Origin: Serpens sp964410065 | Lineage (GTDB): Bacteria > Pseudomonadota > Gammaproteobacteria > Pseudomonadales > Pseudomonadaceae | Direction of reading: 5' to 3' | Length of the DNA: 40,258 nucleotides | Assembly: GCA_964410065.1 (NCBI GenBank) | Contig: CAYPFO010000027.1 | Span: 1-40,258 of the forward strand | Shown: positions 32,755 to 40,258 of the stretch, piece after piece | Layout: each line of letters starts with the position of its first letter | How positions within the stretch are numbered: the stretch's first letter is position 1 | Notes under the pieces: model-generated | Told to the model about the DNA's origin: nothing | Databases searched by the model: none | Seen by the model: the letters and a program-made list of their open reading frames with translations, nothing else | Position numbers and translations under genes: made by a program

Positions 32755-34554
32755 TTAGCTATCCACTTTGAGAACGGCAAGAAACGCTTCCTGGGGAATT
32801 TCCACGTTGCCGACCTGTTTCATCCTTTTCTTACCAGCCTTCTGCTTTTCCAGCAGCTTGCGCTTACGGCTCACGTCACCACCATAGCATTTGGCCAATA
32901 CGTTCTTGCGCAGCGCCTTTACCGTCGTACGCGCAACCACCTGACCGCCAATGGCCGCCTGGATCGCCACGTCGAACATCTGCCGAGGAATCAGCTCTTT
33001 CATCTTTTCGGTCAGCGCGCGGCCTTTCTGATTGGCACGGTCGCGGTGCACGATCAGCGCCAAGGCATCCACCTTTTCAGCGTTGATCAACACATCCAGA
33101 CGCACCAGATTGGCTGACTGGAAGCGATCAAAGGCATAGTCCAGGGAGGCGTAACCGCGGCTCACTGATTTCAGCCGATCGAAGAAGTCCAGAACCACTT
33201 CGTTCATCGGCAAATCGTAGCTGACTTGTACCTGGCTGCTGAGGAATTGCATGTCGCGCTGCACACCGCGCTTCTCAATGCACAGGGTAATCACGTTGCC
33301 CAGGTGCTCCTGCGGGACGAGGATATTGGCGCGCACGATTGGTTCGCGCATATCGTTGATCACCGAAGGATCGGGCAATTTGGACGGGTTATCGACGTAA
33401 ATCGTCTCGCCGTTCTTCAGCTCCACCTCGAATATAACGGTGGGTGCGGTGGTGATCAGGTCGAGATTGTATTCGCGCTCCAGGCGCTCCTGGATAATCT
33501 CCATGTGGAGCATACCGAGGAAACCGATACGGAAACCGAAGCCCAGCGCGTCGGAGCTTTCCGGCTCGTACTGCAGGGCAGCATCGTTGAGGGTGAGTTT
33601 CTGCAGTGCTTCGCGGAAGGCCTCGAAGTCATCGGAGCTGACCGGAAACAGGCCGGCGAACACCTGCGGCTTGACACGCTTGAAGCCCGGCAGCATGGCC
33701 ACATCCGGCGTGGCAGCTAGCGTCAGCGTATCGCCCACCGGGGCACCAAGGATGTCCTTGATGCCAGCAATGATGAAACCCACTTCGCCAGCCTTGAGGT
33801 CGGCGGTTTCGGTGTGTTTCGGGCTGAACACGCCCACGCTGTCCACCTGGTGCAGCTTACCTGTGGACTTGACTAGAATCCTGTCACCCTTTTTCAGCCG
33901 GCCATGCTTGACCCGCACCAGCGACACTACGCCCAGGTAGTTGTCGAACCAGGAGTCGATGATCAACGCCTGCAAAGGTGCATCGATCTCGCCTTGCGGC
34001 GGCGGAATCACCTTTACCAGACGCTCAAGCACCTCATCCACACCCATGCCGCTCTTGGCGCTGCAGGCCACGGCATCCGTGGCGTCAATGCCGATGATAT
34101 GCTCGATCTCGTCTTTGACCTTGTCCGGATCGGCTTGGGGCAGGTCCATCTTGTTGAGCACCGGCATGACTTCCAGGCCCTGCTCGATGGCGGTGTAGCA
34201 GTTGGCAACCGATTGTGCCTCGACGCCCTGGCCGGCATCGACAACCAGCAAGGCACCCTCGCACGCGGCCAGGGAACGGCTGACTTCGTAGGTGAAGTCC
34301 ACGTGTCCGGGCGTGTCGATGAAGTTCAGTTGGTAGGTCTTACTATCCCGTGCGGTGTAATACAGGGTGACGCTGTGCGCCTTGATGGTGATGCCGCGCT
34401 CGCGCTCCAGGTCCATGGAATCCAGAACCTGGGACTCCATTTCGCGTTCGGACAAGCCGCCGCACATTTGAATGAATCGATCGGCCAGCGTCGATTTGCC
34501 GTGGTCGATGTGGGCAATGATGGAAAAATTGCGGATGTGGCTCAGATCACTCAC
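32755..34554 (-). CDS. lepA: Elongation factor 4 (LepA)
   Basis: LepA is a ribosome-associated GTPase related to EF-G, implicated in back-translocation and in ribosome biogenesis and initiation. The 599-residue protein shows G1 AHIDHGKSTL, switch I with RGITIKAHSV, G3 DTPGHVDF and G4 NKMDLP. It then has domain II and the characteristic LepA C-terminal domain (KALRKNVLAKCYGGDVSRKRKLLEKQK). It starts with GTG at 34554 (VSDLSHIRNFSI). A terminator and about 100 bases separate it from mucD. It heads the lepA-lepB unit. Confidence 0.97.
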   Translation of the reverse strand: MSDLSHIRNFSIIAHIDHGKSTLADRFIQMCGGLSEREMESQVLDSMDLERERGITIKAHSVTLYYTARDSKTYQLNFIDTPGHVDFTYEVSRSLAACEGALLVVDAGQGVEAQSVANCYTAIEQGLEVMPVLNKMDLPQADPDKVKDEIEHIIGIDATDAVACSAKSGMGVDEVLERLVKVIPPPQGEIDAPLQALIIDSWFDNYLGVVSLVRVKHGRLKKGDRILVKSTGKLHQVDSVGVFSPKHTETADLKAGEVGFIIAGIKDILGAPVGDTLTLAATPDVAMLPGFKRVKPQVFAGLFPVSSDDFEAFREALQKLTLNDAALQYEPESSDALGFGFRIGFLGMLHMEIIQERLEREYNLDLITTAPTVIFEVELKNGETIYVDNPSKLPDPSVINDMREPIVRANILVPQEHLGNVITLCIEKRGVQRDMQFLSSQVQVSYDLPMNEVVLDFFDRLKSVSRGYASLDYAFDRFQSANLVRLDVLINAEKVDALALIVHRDRANQKGRALTEKMKELIPRQMFDVAIQAAIGGQVVARTTVKALRKNVLAKCYGGDVSRKRKLLEKQKAGKKRMKQVGNVEIPQEAFLAVLKVDS

Positions 34555-34653
34555 AGATCAACACTCGAAAGGGGCTGCGGGAACTCCCGCCGAGAAATAG
34601 CAGGGAATTCTACCCGAAGGCCGTACCCAGCGTCACGTCTACCTGCAGGTGAC

Positions 34654-34681
34654 AAAAAAGGGCGATCGCTCGCCCTTTTTT
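34654..34681 (-). terminator. Terminator after mucD
   Basis: AAAAAAGGGCGA / TCGCCCTTTTTT 12-bp stem with a 4-base loop, with a T-tract on both strands. It lies 12 bases after the mucD stop and ends the algU-mucABCD transcript before lepA. Confidence 0.92.
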
Positions 34682-34693
34682 GATTGGAGATAA

Positions 34694-36124
34694 TTACTCC
34701 GACAGCTTGAATGTAATGAAGCTGGCGCGACCCTGGCGCAACACGCGCATGGATACCGAGCGGTTCTTGGGCAACTCCTTGGCCACCTGGGTAAAGTGCT
34801 GAGCCGATTTGATGGCCTGATTGCTCAAGTGGGTAATGACATCGCCGGGACGCAGACCGATCAGTGCAGCCGGACCGTTGCTTACCTCTTTGATCAACAC
34901 GCCGCCTTGCAGATCCAGCGCCTTTTTCTGTTCGCTGTTCAGATCCACAACAGTGACGCCGAGCCGATTGCTGCTACTCTCGACGCCACTGCCTGGCGTG
35001 CCCATGGCAATTTCATCGCCCTCTTCCGGCAACGCGCCAATCACCACGTCCAGCGTTTTGCGAGCCCCATCACGCACCACTTCCAGTTTCGCCTTGTCAC
35101 CGGGTTTGAGGCCACCGACCAGGTGCGGAAGATCCGCAGACATGACGATCTGTCGCCCATCGAGGGTGAGAATCACATCGCCAACCCGCAGACCGCCCTT
35201 GGCCGCCGGACCTTCTTCCAGCACCTGCGCGACCAACGCACCTGCGGGCTTCTCGAGACCGAAGGATTCAGCCAGGTCCTTGTTGACCTCTTGAATCACT
35301 ACGCCCAGCCAACCGCGGCTGACCTTGCCGGAGTCTTTCAACTGGTTGGCCACATCCATCGCGACATCAATCGGAATGGCGAAAGACAGCCCCATGAAGC
35401 CGCCGGAACGGGTGAAAATCTGAGAATTGATACCGACTACCTCACCGCTCAGATTGAACAGCGGGCCACCGCTATTGCCAGGATTGATCGCCACGTCGGT
35501 CTGAATGAACGGCACATAGCTTTCATTCGGCAGGCTGCGCCCCTTGGCACTGACAATACCTGCGGTTACCGAGTAGTCGAAGCCGAACGGTGAGCCAATG
35601 GCCAGCACCCACTCCCCGACCTTCAGATTGTCGGATTTGCCGAGCTTGACCGTGGGCAAATTGCGCCCTTCGATCTTCAGCAAGGCGACGTCACTGCGGG
35701 GGTCGGCGCCTACCAGCTTGGCTTCCAATTCGCTGCGGTCGGACATGCGCACGAGGATTTCATCCGCATCGGCGACCACATGGTTATTGGTCAACACATA
35801 CCCATCCGTGGAGATGATGAAGCCCGACCCCAGCGATTGGGCTTCTTGCTGCCGGCCATTGGGCGTGCGCGGAATTTGAGGAAGATTGCGCTCAAAGAAT
35901 TCACGAAACAGCGGCGGCAGGCCTTCCAGGTCAGGAATCAACTGCTGCCCGGCCTGATTACGCTCCGGTAATTTTTGTCGGGTACTGATGTTCACCACGG
36001 CCGGCCCAGCCTGCTCCACCAACTCGGTAAAATCGGGCAGATCGGCCTGCGCCACCATAGCCTGGGCCAGTAACAGCACAGCCATCAGACCACCCAGATA
36101 AGACTTGACCTTCACTTTCAACAT
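34694..36124 (-). CDS. mucD: Periplasmic serine protease/chaperone MucD (DegP family)
   Basis: MucD degrades misfolded envelope proteins and lowers AlgU activity by removing signals that trigger MucA cleavage. The 476-residue protein has a signal peptide (cut near AQA-D, residue about 27). The trypsin-like domain has catalytic His115 (TNNHVV), Asp145 (RSDVALL) and Ser218 (NPGNSGGP). Two PDZ domains follow (about 270-360 and 385-470, with GWLGVVIQEV and GVLIKEVSNGPAA). A strong AGGGGAG precedes the start. It is the last gene of the algU-mucA-mucB-mucC-mucD unit. Confidence 0.97.
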   Translation of the reverse strand: MLKVKVKSYLGGLMAVLLLAQAMVAQADLPDFTELVEQAGPAVVNISTRQKLPERNQAGQQLIPDLEGLPPLFREFFERNLPQIPRTPNGRQQEAQSLGSGFIISTDGYVLTNNHVVADADEILVRMSDRSELEAKLVGADPRSDVALLKIEGRNLPTVKLGKSDNLKVGEWVLAIGSPFGFDYSVTAGIVSAKGRSLPNESYVPFIQTDVAINPGNSGGPLFNLSGEVVGINSQIFTRSGGFMGLSFAIPIDVAMDVANQLKDSGKVSRGWLGVVIQEVNKDLAESFGLEKPAGALVAQVLEEGPAAKGGLRVGDVILTLDGRQIVMSADLPHLVGGLKPGDKAKLEVVRDGARKTLDVVIGALPEEGDEIAMGTPGSGVESSSNRLGVTVVDLNSEQKKALDLQGGVLIKEVSNGPAALIGLRPGDVITHLSNQAIKSAQHFTQVAKELPKNRSVSMRVLRQGRASFITFKLSE

Positions 36125-36163
36125 GGGACTCCCCTGCTAGCAGCAAAACCGCTCAACCGGCAC

Positions 36164-36610
36164 TCAGATCGTGCCTGCGAGCAGAGCTCGCAGCACTACG
36201 GGCTGCAGTGCCGGATCATTCGCCGTGCGCTTACTGCGCCAGCGAATGTATAACCAGGAACATAGTAATCCGCCTAAACCGGCAAAAATGGTATGTGGCT
36301 CGGAGCCGCCCATCGCCTGCACTGACGTGGCGCAAACGAAGAGGCTGAGCAGGGGTAATAAATAAACCAAGAGGGAGCCGCGCAACAAGAGTTCTTCGCG
36401 TACTCCAATAGCCACGCTGTCGCCGATGCCCAGATGCAAATCGGTGAGTGCACGCACATGACCTCGGCGGCTACCGACCCCGAGCTTGTCCATCACTCCC
36501 TGACCGCAGCCGGCATTGGCCGAACAGCTGGAGCATGTGCTTTTGCGTACAGTCTCGACCCACACCGCGCCCGGCTCAACCGCAACGACTCGCCCTTGCT
36601 CTTCGATCAC
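36164..36610 (-). CDS. mucC: MucC, RseC-family regulator of the AlgU circuit
   Basis: This is an RseC/MucC-family inner-membrane protein. Its precise molecular role is unsettled, but in Pseudomonas it modulates AlgU-dependent alginate production. The 148-residue protein begins with a cytoplasmic part holding Cys26, Cys29 and Cys35 (CSSCSANAGC), the family cysteine cluster. Two membrane segments follow (about 77-97, LLRGSLLVYLLPLLSLFVC, and 104-122, HTIFAGLGGLLCSWLYI), with a basic tail. The start overlaps the mucB stop by four bases. Confidence 0.93.
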   Translation of the reverse strand: MIEEQGRVVAVEPGAVWVETVRKSTCSSCSANAGCGQGVMDKLGVGSRRGHVRALTDLHLGIGDSVAIGVREELLLRGSLLVYLLPLLSLFVCATSVQAMGGSEPHTIFAGLGGLLCSWLYIRWRSKRTANDPALQPVVLRALLAGTI

Positions 36611-37542
36611 TGCAAGCTGTCCCCTGATCCCGAACGCATCGAGAGAGCTATTCGCTCGGCAGTGCCGACGGGGATCTCACCGACGACCGTCACCATCAGG
36701 TCACCCTTCTCGGTGGAAAGGCGGCGCGAGACGGTTGCAGTGGGCCCCAACTGGCTGCGCACATCGACGATTTGCGCGTCGCCCAGTGGTTCCAGAAAAA
36801 CGGAAAACCGCGCCAAACCATCGCCGTACATCAGCCAGGCGACAGGCGCCGCCTCGGCAGAAGCACGCTGCTCAACAACCTGGCTAAGAACGAACCCGGC
36901 GGGCAGCCATTCAGAACGCCAGGCCTCTTCGGCCAACTGTCGAGAATCGCGAACCTCTACGGGCCTGCACTGTTCGCTGGGCTGCACCATCGCCGAGGAG
37001 GCACCCTCCTGGAACTCGACGTACTGGAAGCGCTCCAGAGGCTGTCCCTTTTCATTGAGCAGCAATGATTTGAGCGGTAAAGCCGTTTCACGATCCAGAT
37101 GGAGCTCAAAGCCGTAGCGATGTTGATCGCGCGGTATCAGCGCCAGCACCACGGCAGCACGGCCGGCAACTCGGGAATTGCCTGCCATACGCATCTCATA
37201 CCATTGACTAAGCTGGCGCGGTTCAAGATTGCGCGCCAACCACTGCTCTTCGACCAACGGATCATTCAAACTGCCATTCATGCAGGTGAGTCGACCATTG
37301 GTACGCAACGTTTCGTGAGCAGGACCATCCAGCTGCAGCATGCGCTCTTGAACGCTGTCAGGGGTCACGTGACGCCATATTTCATGGCTGGAAAAACTGC
37401 CATTGCGCTCATAAACGAAAGCGCCATGAAAGCCCGTCTGTTGCTCCGCCGCTTGTAGCCGTACCAGCCAGTCCCGAGCATCTGCCCAGGCCGATTGCCC
37501 AAGCAGCGCACTTACTCCCAGCGCAAATGAAAGAAAACGCAT
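36607..37542 (-). CDS. mucB: Periplasmic anti-sigma cofactor MucB (RseB family)
   Basis: MucB binds the periplasmic part of MucA and shields it from AlgW cleavage; lipid or LPS signals release it. The 311-residue protein has a signal peptide ending SAWA-D (residue about 20). The large RseB N-terminal domain (WLVRLQAAEQQTGFHGAFVYERNGSFSSHEIWRH and later) resembles the LolA/LolB fold. A smaller C-terminal domain (about 215-305) carries WLPAGFVLSQVVEQR and GDLMVTVVGEIPVGTAERIALSM. An AAAGGAA ribosome site precedes the start. It lies 15 bases after mucA. Confidence 0.95.
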   Translation of the reverse strand: MRFLSFALGVSALLGQSAWADARDWLVRLQAAEQQTGFHGAFVYERNGSFSSHEIWRHVTPDSVQERMLQLDGPAHETLRTNGRLTCMNGSLNDPLVEEQWLARNLEPRQLSQWYEMRMAGNSRVAGRAAVVLALIPRDQHRYGFELHLDRETALPLKSLLLNEKGQPLERFQYVEFQEGASSAMVQPSEQCRPVEVRDSRQLAEEAWRSEWLPAGFVLSQVVEQRASAEAAPVAWLMYGDGLARFSVFLEPLGDAQIVDVRSQLGPTATVSRRLSTEKGDLMVTVVGEIPVGTAERIALSMRSGSGDSLQ

Positions 37543-37557
37543 GAGATTCCTTTTTAC

Positions 37558-38133
37558 TTAGCGATTTTCCAGACTGGCTGCTCGAGCAGAAGGCAAGGCA
37601 CTTTCTTCGCTACGCCCGGATTGCTGGACATGCTGGCGCAGGTAGTCAGCCAGACGCTGATCGTGCCAGCTTGGCTGTGCTCCCGGCTCGGCCACTACAG
37701 AATCCGACTGTTCGGCGCTGTAGCCGGCCAGCACAGCAGGACCCTGCACATGCGGAATGATCAGGTTATTCGTCGGAGCAGTTTGCTGCGCCATTTCAGC
37801 ACCGGTGATCTGGTCCTGATTATAAAAACGCACACCCGCCAACACGGCCAGCGTCACCGAGGCGGCGATAGCCAGACGCCCCAGGCCACTCCAGCGCGAT
37901 ACAGGCTGAGCAGGTATTTTTTCATCCGCCAAAGCCGCCATCACCCCTGCGGCGATATCCAGCCGCGGTTCTTGCAACTCCTTATGCATGACAGCGCGCG
38001 CGATTTGATAACGCGACCAAGTGGCTCGCAATTCGGACTCGTCGCTTGCGGCGAGTACTCGATGCAATTCCAATTCGTCCGCTTCGTTATCCATCACCGC
38101 GGACAGCGATTCCCGCAGGGACTCACGATTCAT
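37558..38133 (-). CDS. mucA: Anti-sigma factor MucA
   Basis: MucA holds AlgU at the membrane and is destroyed stepwise by AlgW and MucP upon envelope stress. The 191-residue protein has the cytoplasmic AlgU-binding part MNRESLRESLSAVMDNEADELEL. One membrane segment lies at about residues 83-101 (LAIAASVTLAVLAGVRFY), and a periplasmic part contains LIIPHVQGPAVLAGYSAE and DYLRQHVQQS, which MucB contacts. It appears full length: I see no sign of the mucA22-type frameshift or early stop that makes strains mucoid. The start at 38133 has AGAGGA upstream; a longer reading to 38220 runs into algU. Confidence 0.96.
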   Translation of the reverse strand: MNRESLRESLSAVMDNEADELELHRVLAASDESELRATWSRYQIARAVMHKELQEPRLDIAAGVMAALADEKIPAQPVSRWSGLGRLAIAASVTLAVLAGVRFYNQDQITGAEMAQQTAPTNNLIIPHVQGPAVLAGYSAEQSDSVVAEPGAQPSWHDQRLADYLRQHVQQSGRSEESALPSARAASLENR

Positions 38134-38164
38134 GATTTTCCTCTCTTGGCATTTAGCCGCCAGT

Positions 38165-38749
38165 TCAGGCTTGTTCATGCAACAGGGGTTGCAAGGCTTT
38201 ATCGATAACCTCTCGCGCACGAAATATGCGCGAGCGTACGGTTCCTACGGGGCATTGCATGACGCTGGCTATGTCTTCATAACTCAGCCCATCGAACTCG
38301 CGCAACGTCAATGCCGTGCGCAAGTCTTCCGGTAGCTGCTGGATGGTTCGATGCACAGTGGTTTCGATTTCATCCCGCAACATGGCACGCTCTGGCGACT
38401 CGATATCCTTGAGGGCGTGATCACCCTCATAGAATTCCGCGTCTTCAGCGCTGACATCGTTATCTGGTGGGCGCCGACCGCGCGCCACCAAGTGATTTTT
38501 TGCCGTATTGATGGCGATGCGGTACAGCCAGGTATAAAAGGCACTGTCACCACGGAAATTTCCAAGCGCACGGTAAGCCTTGATGAACGCTTCCTGAGCA
38601 ACATCCTGGGCTTCATGGGTGTCATGCACGAACCGCACGATCAATCCCAAAATCTTGTGCTGGTACTTCAGCACCAGCAAATCGAAAGCCCGCCTATCCC
38701 CCCGCTGCACACGCTCAACAAGTTGCTGATCCTGCTCCTGGGTTAGCAT
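38165..38749 (-). CDS. algU: Extracytoplasmic-function sigma factor AlgU (RpoE/sigma-22)
   Basis: AlgU directs transcription of envelope-stress and alginate genes and of its own operon. The 194-residue protein is nearly identical to the P. aeruginosa sequence I remember. Region 2 has AFDLLVLKYQHKILGL, DVAQEAFIKAYRALGNFRG and FYTWLYRIAINTAKN. Region 4 has LTLREFDGLSYEDIASVMQCPVGTVRSRIFRAR. The start follows AGAGGAGC. It leads the algU-mucA-mucB-mucC-mucD unit and has its own-type promoter upstream. nadB is divergent. Confidence 0.98.
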   Translation of the reverse strand: MLTQEQDQQLVERVQRGDRRAFDLLVLKYQHKILGLIVRFVHDTHEAQDVAQEAFIKAYRALGNFRGDSAFYTWLYRIAINTAKNHLVARGRRPPDNDVSAEDAEFYEGDHALKDIESPERAMLRDEIETTVHRTIQQLPEDLRTALTLREFDGLSYEDIASVMQCPVGTVRSRIFRAREVIDKALQPLLHEQA

Positions 38750-38772
38750 GAACGCTCCTCTCCGACCCCGGA

Positions 38773-38799
38773 GAACTTCCGCGCCCGTAGGTGGCCTGA
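38773..38799 (+). promoter_or_regulatory. Possible AlgU-type promoter facing nadB
   Basis: On the plus strand GAACTT (38773-38778), 16 bases, CCTGA (38795-38799) matches the AlgU/RpoE pattern GAACTT-N16-TCTGA at ten of eleven positions. It lies within the algU leader and points to nadB, about 300 bases away. It could be chance or an antisense start. Confidence 0.3.
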
Positions 38800-38808
38800 C
38801 TTACACAG

Positions 38809-38835
38809 ATAGACCCAAGCGTTACGCAAAAGTTC
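38809..38835 (-). promoter_or_regulatory. Self-regulated AlgU-type promoter of algU
   Basis: On the minus strand GAACTT (38835-38830), 16 bases, TCTAT (38813-38809) fits the AlgU consensus with a perfect -35, about 60 bases before the algU start. Autoregulation of algU through such a promoter is known in Pseudomonas. The whole algU-nadB gap (38750-39107, 358 bases) also holds CAGGC/GCCTG arms at 38879-38894 and a TTGATA box at 38873 that could serve nadB. No gene was seen in it. Confidence 0.7.
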
Positions 38836-39107
38836 TCCCCCTTCCAAGCAAGCTTCGTGCAGGGTTATCAGTTTGATACAGGCAAAAACGCCTGCATGCT
38901 AATCAAGTCATTCCTGCACGAAATGCGATATAGAGCCTCCGCTAAAGGCTTCTTGTTTTGCAGCCCTGATGAGCTCAGGTCTCCGGTATCCTCTTATGGA
39001 AAGCTACCAATCCGAGAAGTTCCCTGATTGGAAGCGCCGCCATACAACTATTTTGTCGCTTCAGCCCTCGATATACTAGCGACCGCCATTTCGCCAAAGG
39101 CCCAGCC

Positions 39108-40258
39108 ATGCGACAGCACCTTCAGCACGACGTCCTCATCATAGGCAGTGGGGCGGCCGGCCTTACCCTGGCCCTGACCCTCCCCGCGAGCCTGCGCATC
39201 GCCGTGCTGAGCAAGGGCGAACTGGCAAATGGCTCGACATTCCACGCCCAAGGCGGGGTAGCGGCCGTACTGGATGATCATGACACTGTCGATTCCCATG
39301 TCGAAGACACCCTGATTGCTGGCGGAGGCCTGTGCAGCAAAGAAGCGGTTCGCTTTACCGTGCAGCACAGCCGTGATGCAATCCAATGGCTGATCGACCA
39401 GGGCGTCCCCTTTACGCCCGATGACGGCAGCGCCGACAGCGAAGACAACGGTTTCGCCTTCCACCTGACCCGCGAGGGCGGCCACAGTCATCGGCGCATT
39501 ATTCATGCGGCGGATGCCACCGGCGCGGCCATTTTCACCACGTTACTGCACCAGGCCCGCCAGCGGCCGAACATCGAGCTGCTTGAACAGCGCGTGGCCA
39601 TCGATCTGATCACCGAGCGCAAATTGGGCCTGCCCGGACAGCGTTGCCTTGGCGCCTATGTGCTCAACCGCGAGAGCGGCGAAGTGGACACTTACGGCGC
39701 ACGCTTTACCGTGCTGGCGACAGGGGGCGCGGCCAAGGTGTATCTGTACACCAGCAACTCCGACGGCGCCTGCGGGGATGGCATAGCCATGGCCTGGCGG
39801 GCCGGTTGCCGGGTCGGCAACCTGGAGTTCAACCAGTTCCACCCCACCTGCCTGTATCACCCTCGCGCCAAGAACTTCCTGATCACCGAGGCCCTGCGGG
39901 GCGAAGGCGCGCTGCTCAAGCTGCCCAACGGTGAGCGTTTCATGCCGCGCTTCGACGGCCGTGCCGAATTGGCACCCCGGGATATCGTCGCCCGTGCCAT
40001 CGACCATGAAATGAAACGCTTGGGTATCGATTGCGTGTACCTGGACATCAGTCACCGGACCCCGGACTTCATCAAGAGTCACTTTCCCAACGTGTATGAG
40101 CGCTGCCTGGGCTTCGGTATCGACATCACCCGCGAGCCGATTCCGGTGGTGCCGGCGGCGCACTACACCTGCGGCGGCGTGGTGGTCGACTCTTGCGGGC
40201 ATACTGATGTCCCAGGCCTCTACGCCATCGGCGAAACCAGCTTCACCGGCCTGCACGG
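39108..40258 (+). CDS. nadB: L-aspartate oxidase, partial (C-terminus outside window)
   Basis: NadB is an FAD enzyme that oxidises L-aspartate to iminoaspartate, the first step of bacterial NAD synthesis. About 383 codons are present, against roughly 535 in the family; the frame is open to the window edge. The FAD fold is VLIIGSGAAGLTLAL (residues about 9-23). The active-site stretches STFHAQGGVAAV, REGGHSHRRI, ATGGAAKVYLYTSN, GVVVDSCGHTDVPGLYAIGE and EFNQFHPTCLY match the succinate dehydrogenase/NadB flavoprotein family. The EGGHSHRRI stretch and the absence of a flavin-linking His favour NadB over SdhA. Divergence from algU is the order I recall in P. aeruginosa. Confidence 0.96.
   Translation, partial: MRQHLQHDVLIIGSGAAGLTLALTLPASLRIAVLSKGELANGSTFHAQGGVAAVLDDHDTVDSHVEDTLIAGGGLCSKEAVRFTVQHSRDAIQWLIDQGVPFTPDDGSADSEDNGFAFHLTREGGHSHRRIIHAADATGAAIFTTLLHQARQRPNIELLEQRVAIDLITERKLGLPGQRCLGAYVLNRESGEVDTYGARFTVLATGGAAKVYLYTSNSDGACGDGIAMAWRAGCRVGNLEFNQFHPTCLYHPRAKNFLITEALRGEGALLKLPNGERFMPRFDGRAELAPRDIVARAIDHEMKRLGIDCVYLDISHRTPDFIKSHFPNVYERCLGFGIDITREPIPVVPAAHYTCGGVVVDSCGHTDVPGLYAIGETSFTGLH

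Noticed and set aside
37558..38133. mucA mucoid-type mutation
   Set aside because: The frame is complete, with normal membrane and periplasmic parts and length close to that of the wild-type family.

Overview
The window is ordinary-looking, GC-rich chromosomal DNA from a Pseudomonas-type gammaproteobacterium (Pseudomonas sensu lato; the species cannot be fixed from sequence reading alone). The evidence is the protein sequences together with several gene blocks that I remember in almost the same order in P. aeruginosa: argG-motY-pyrC-rnt-bfd-bfr-grxD-argF-ABC ATPase; putP next to a TonB receptor and the second Lon paralogue (AsrA-type); and pdxJ-recO-era-rnc-DUF4845-lepB-lepA-mucD-mucC-mucB-mucA-algU-nadB. 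No rRNA, tRNA, CRISPR array, prophage or insertion sequence was seen. Ten Ns at 15255-15264 show that this is a scaffold with an assembly gap.

Region by region: 1-7700 holds arginine biosynthesis (argG partial, argF with an ArgR-like half-site), the flagellar stator accessory protein MotY, pyrimidine synthesis (pyrC), RNase T, and the iron-storage pair bfd/bfr with a Fur box in front of bfd. Monothiol glutaredoxin follows, then an orphan ABC ATPase translationally coupled to argF. 7739-12455 holds a PhzF-fold protein, then glycerol catabolism (glpK, glpD) with ybaK between them. The transporter glpF and repressor glpR, usually found in this locus, are absent here. A REP-like element with four exact 15-bp tandem units separates glpD from metE. 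12456-16939 holds metE and its divergent regulator metR (crossed by the gap), then a bestrophin-type channel. 16993-23898 holds a VOC protein, the proline transporter putP with an unusual hairpin-rich leader, a zinc-type TonB receptor behind a near-perfect Zur box, and a second-type Lon protease behind a heat-shock-type promoter.

23899-28382 is the most accessory-looking part: an integral-membrane acyltransferase, the cmoA-cmoB tRNA wobble-uridine pair, and a six-TM GGDEF diguanylate cyclase gene interrupted by a single in-frame amber codon. 28383-40258 is the conserved minus-strand series of pyridoxal phosphate synthesis, recombination, ribosome/RNA maturation, signal peptidase, EF4, and the AlgU-MucABCD envelope-stress circuit, with nadB (partial) divergent at the right edge.

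No clearly new multi-gene system was found. The items most worth checking are the amber-interrupted GGDEF gene, the tandem-repeat REP-like element, the putP leader with an internal terminator, and the regulatory sites (Zur, Fur, sigma-32, AlgU).
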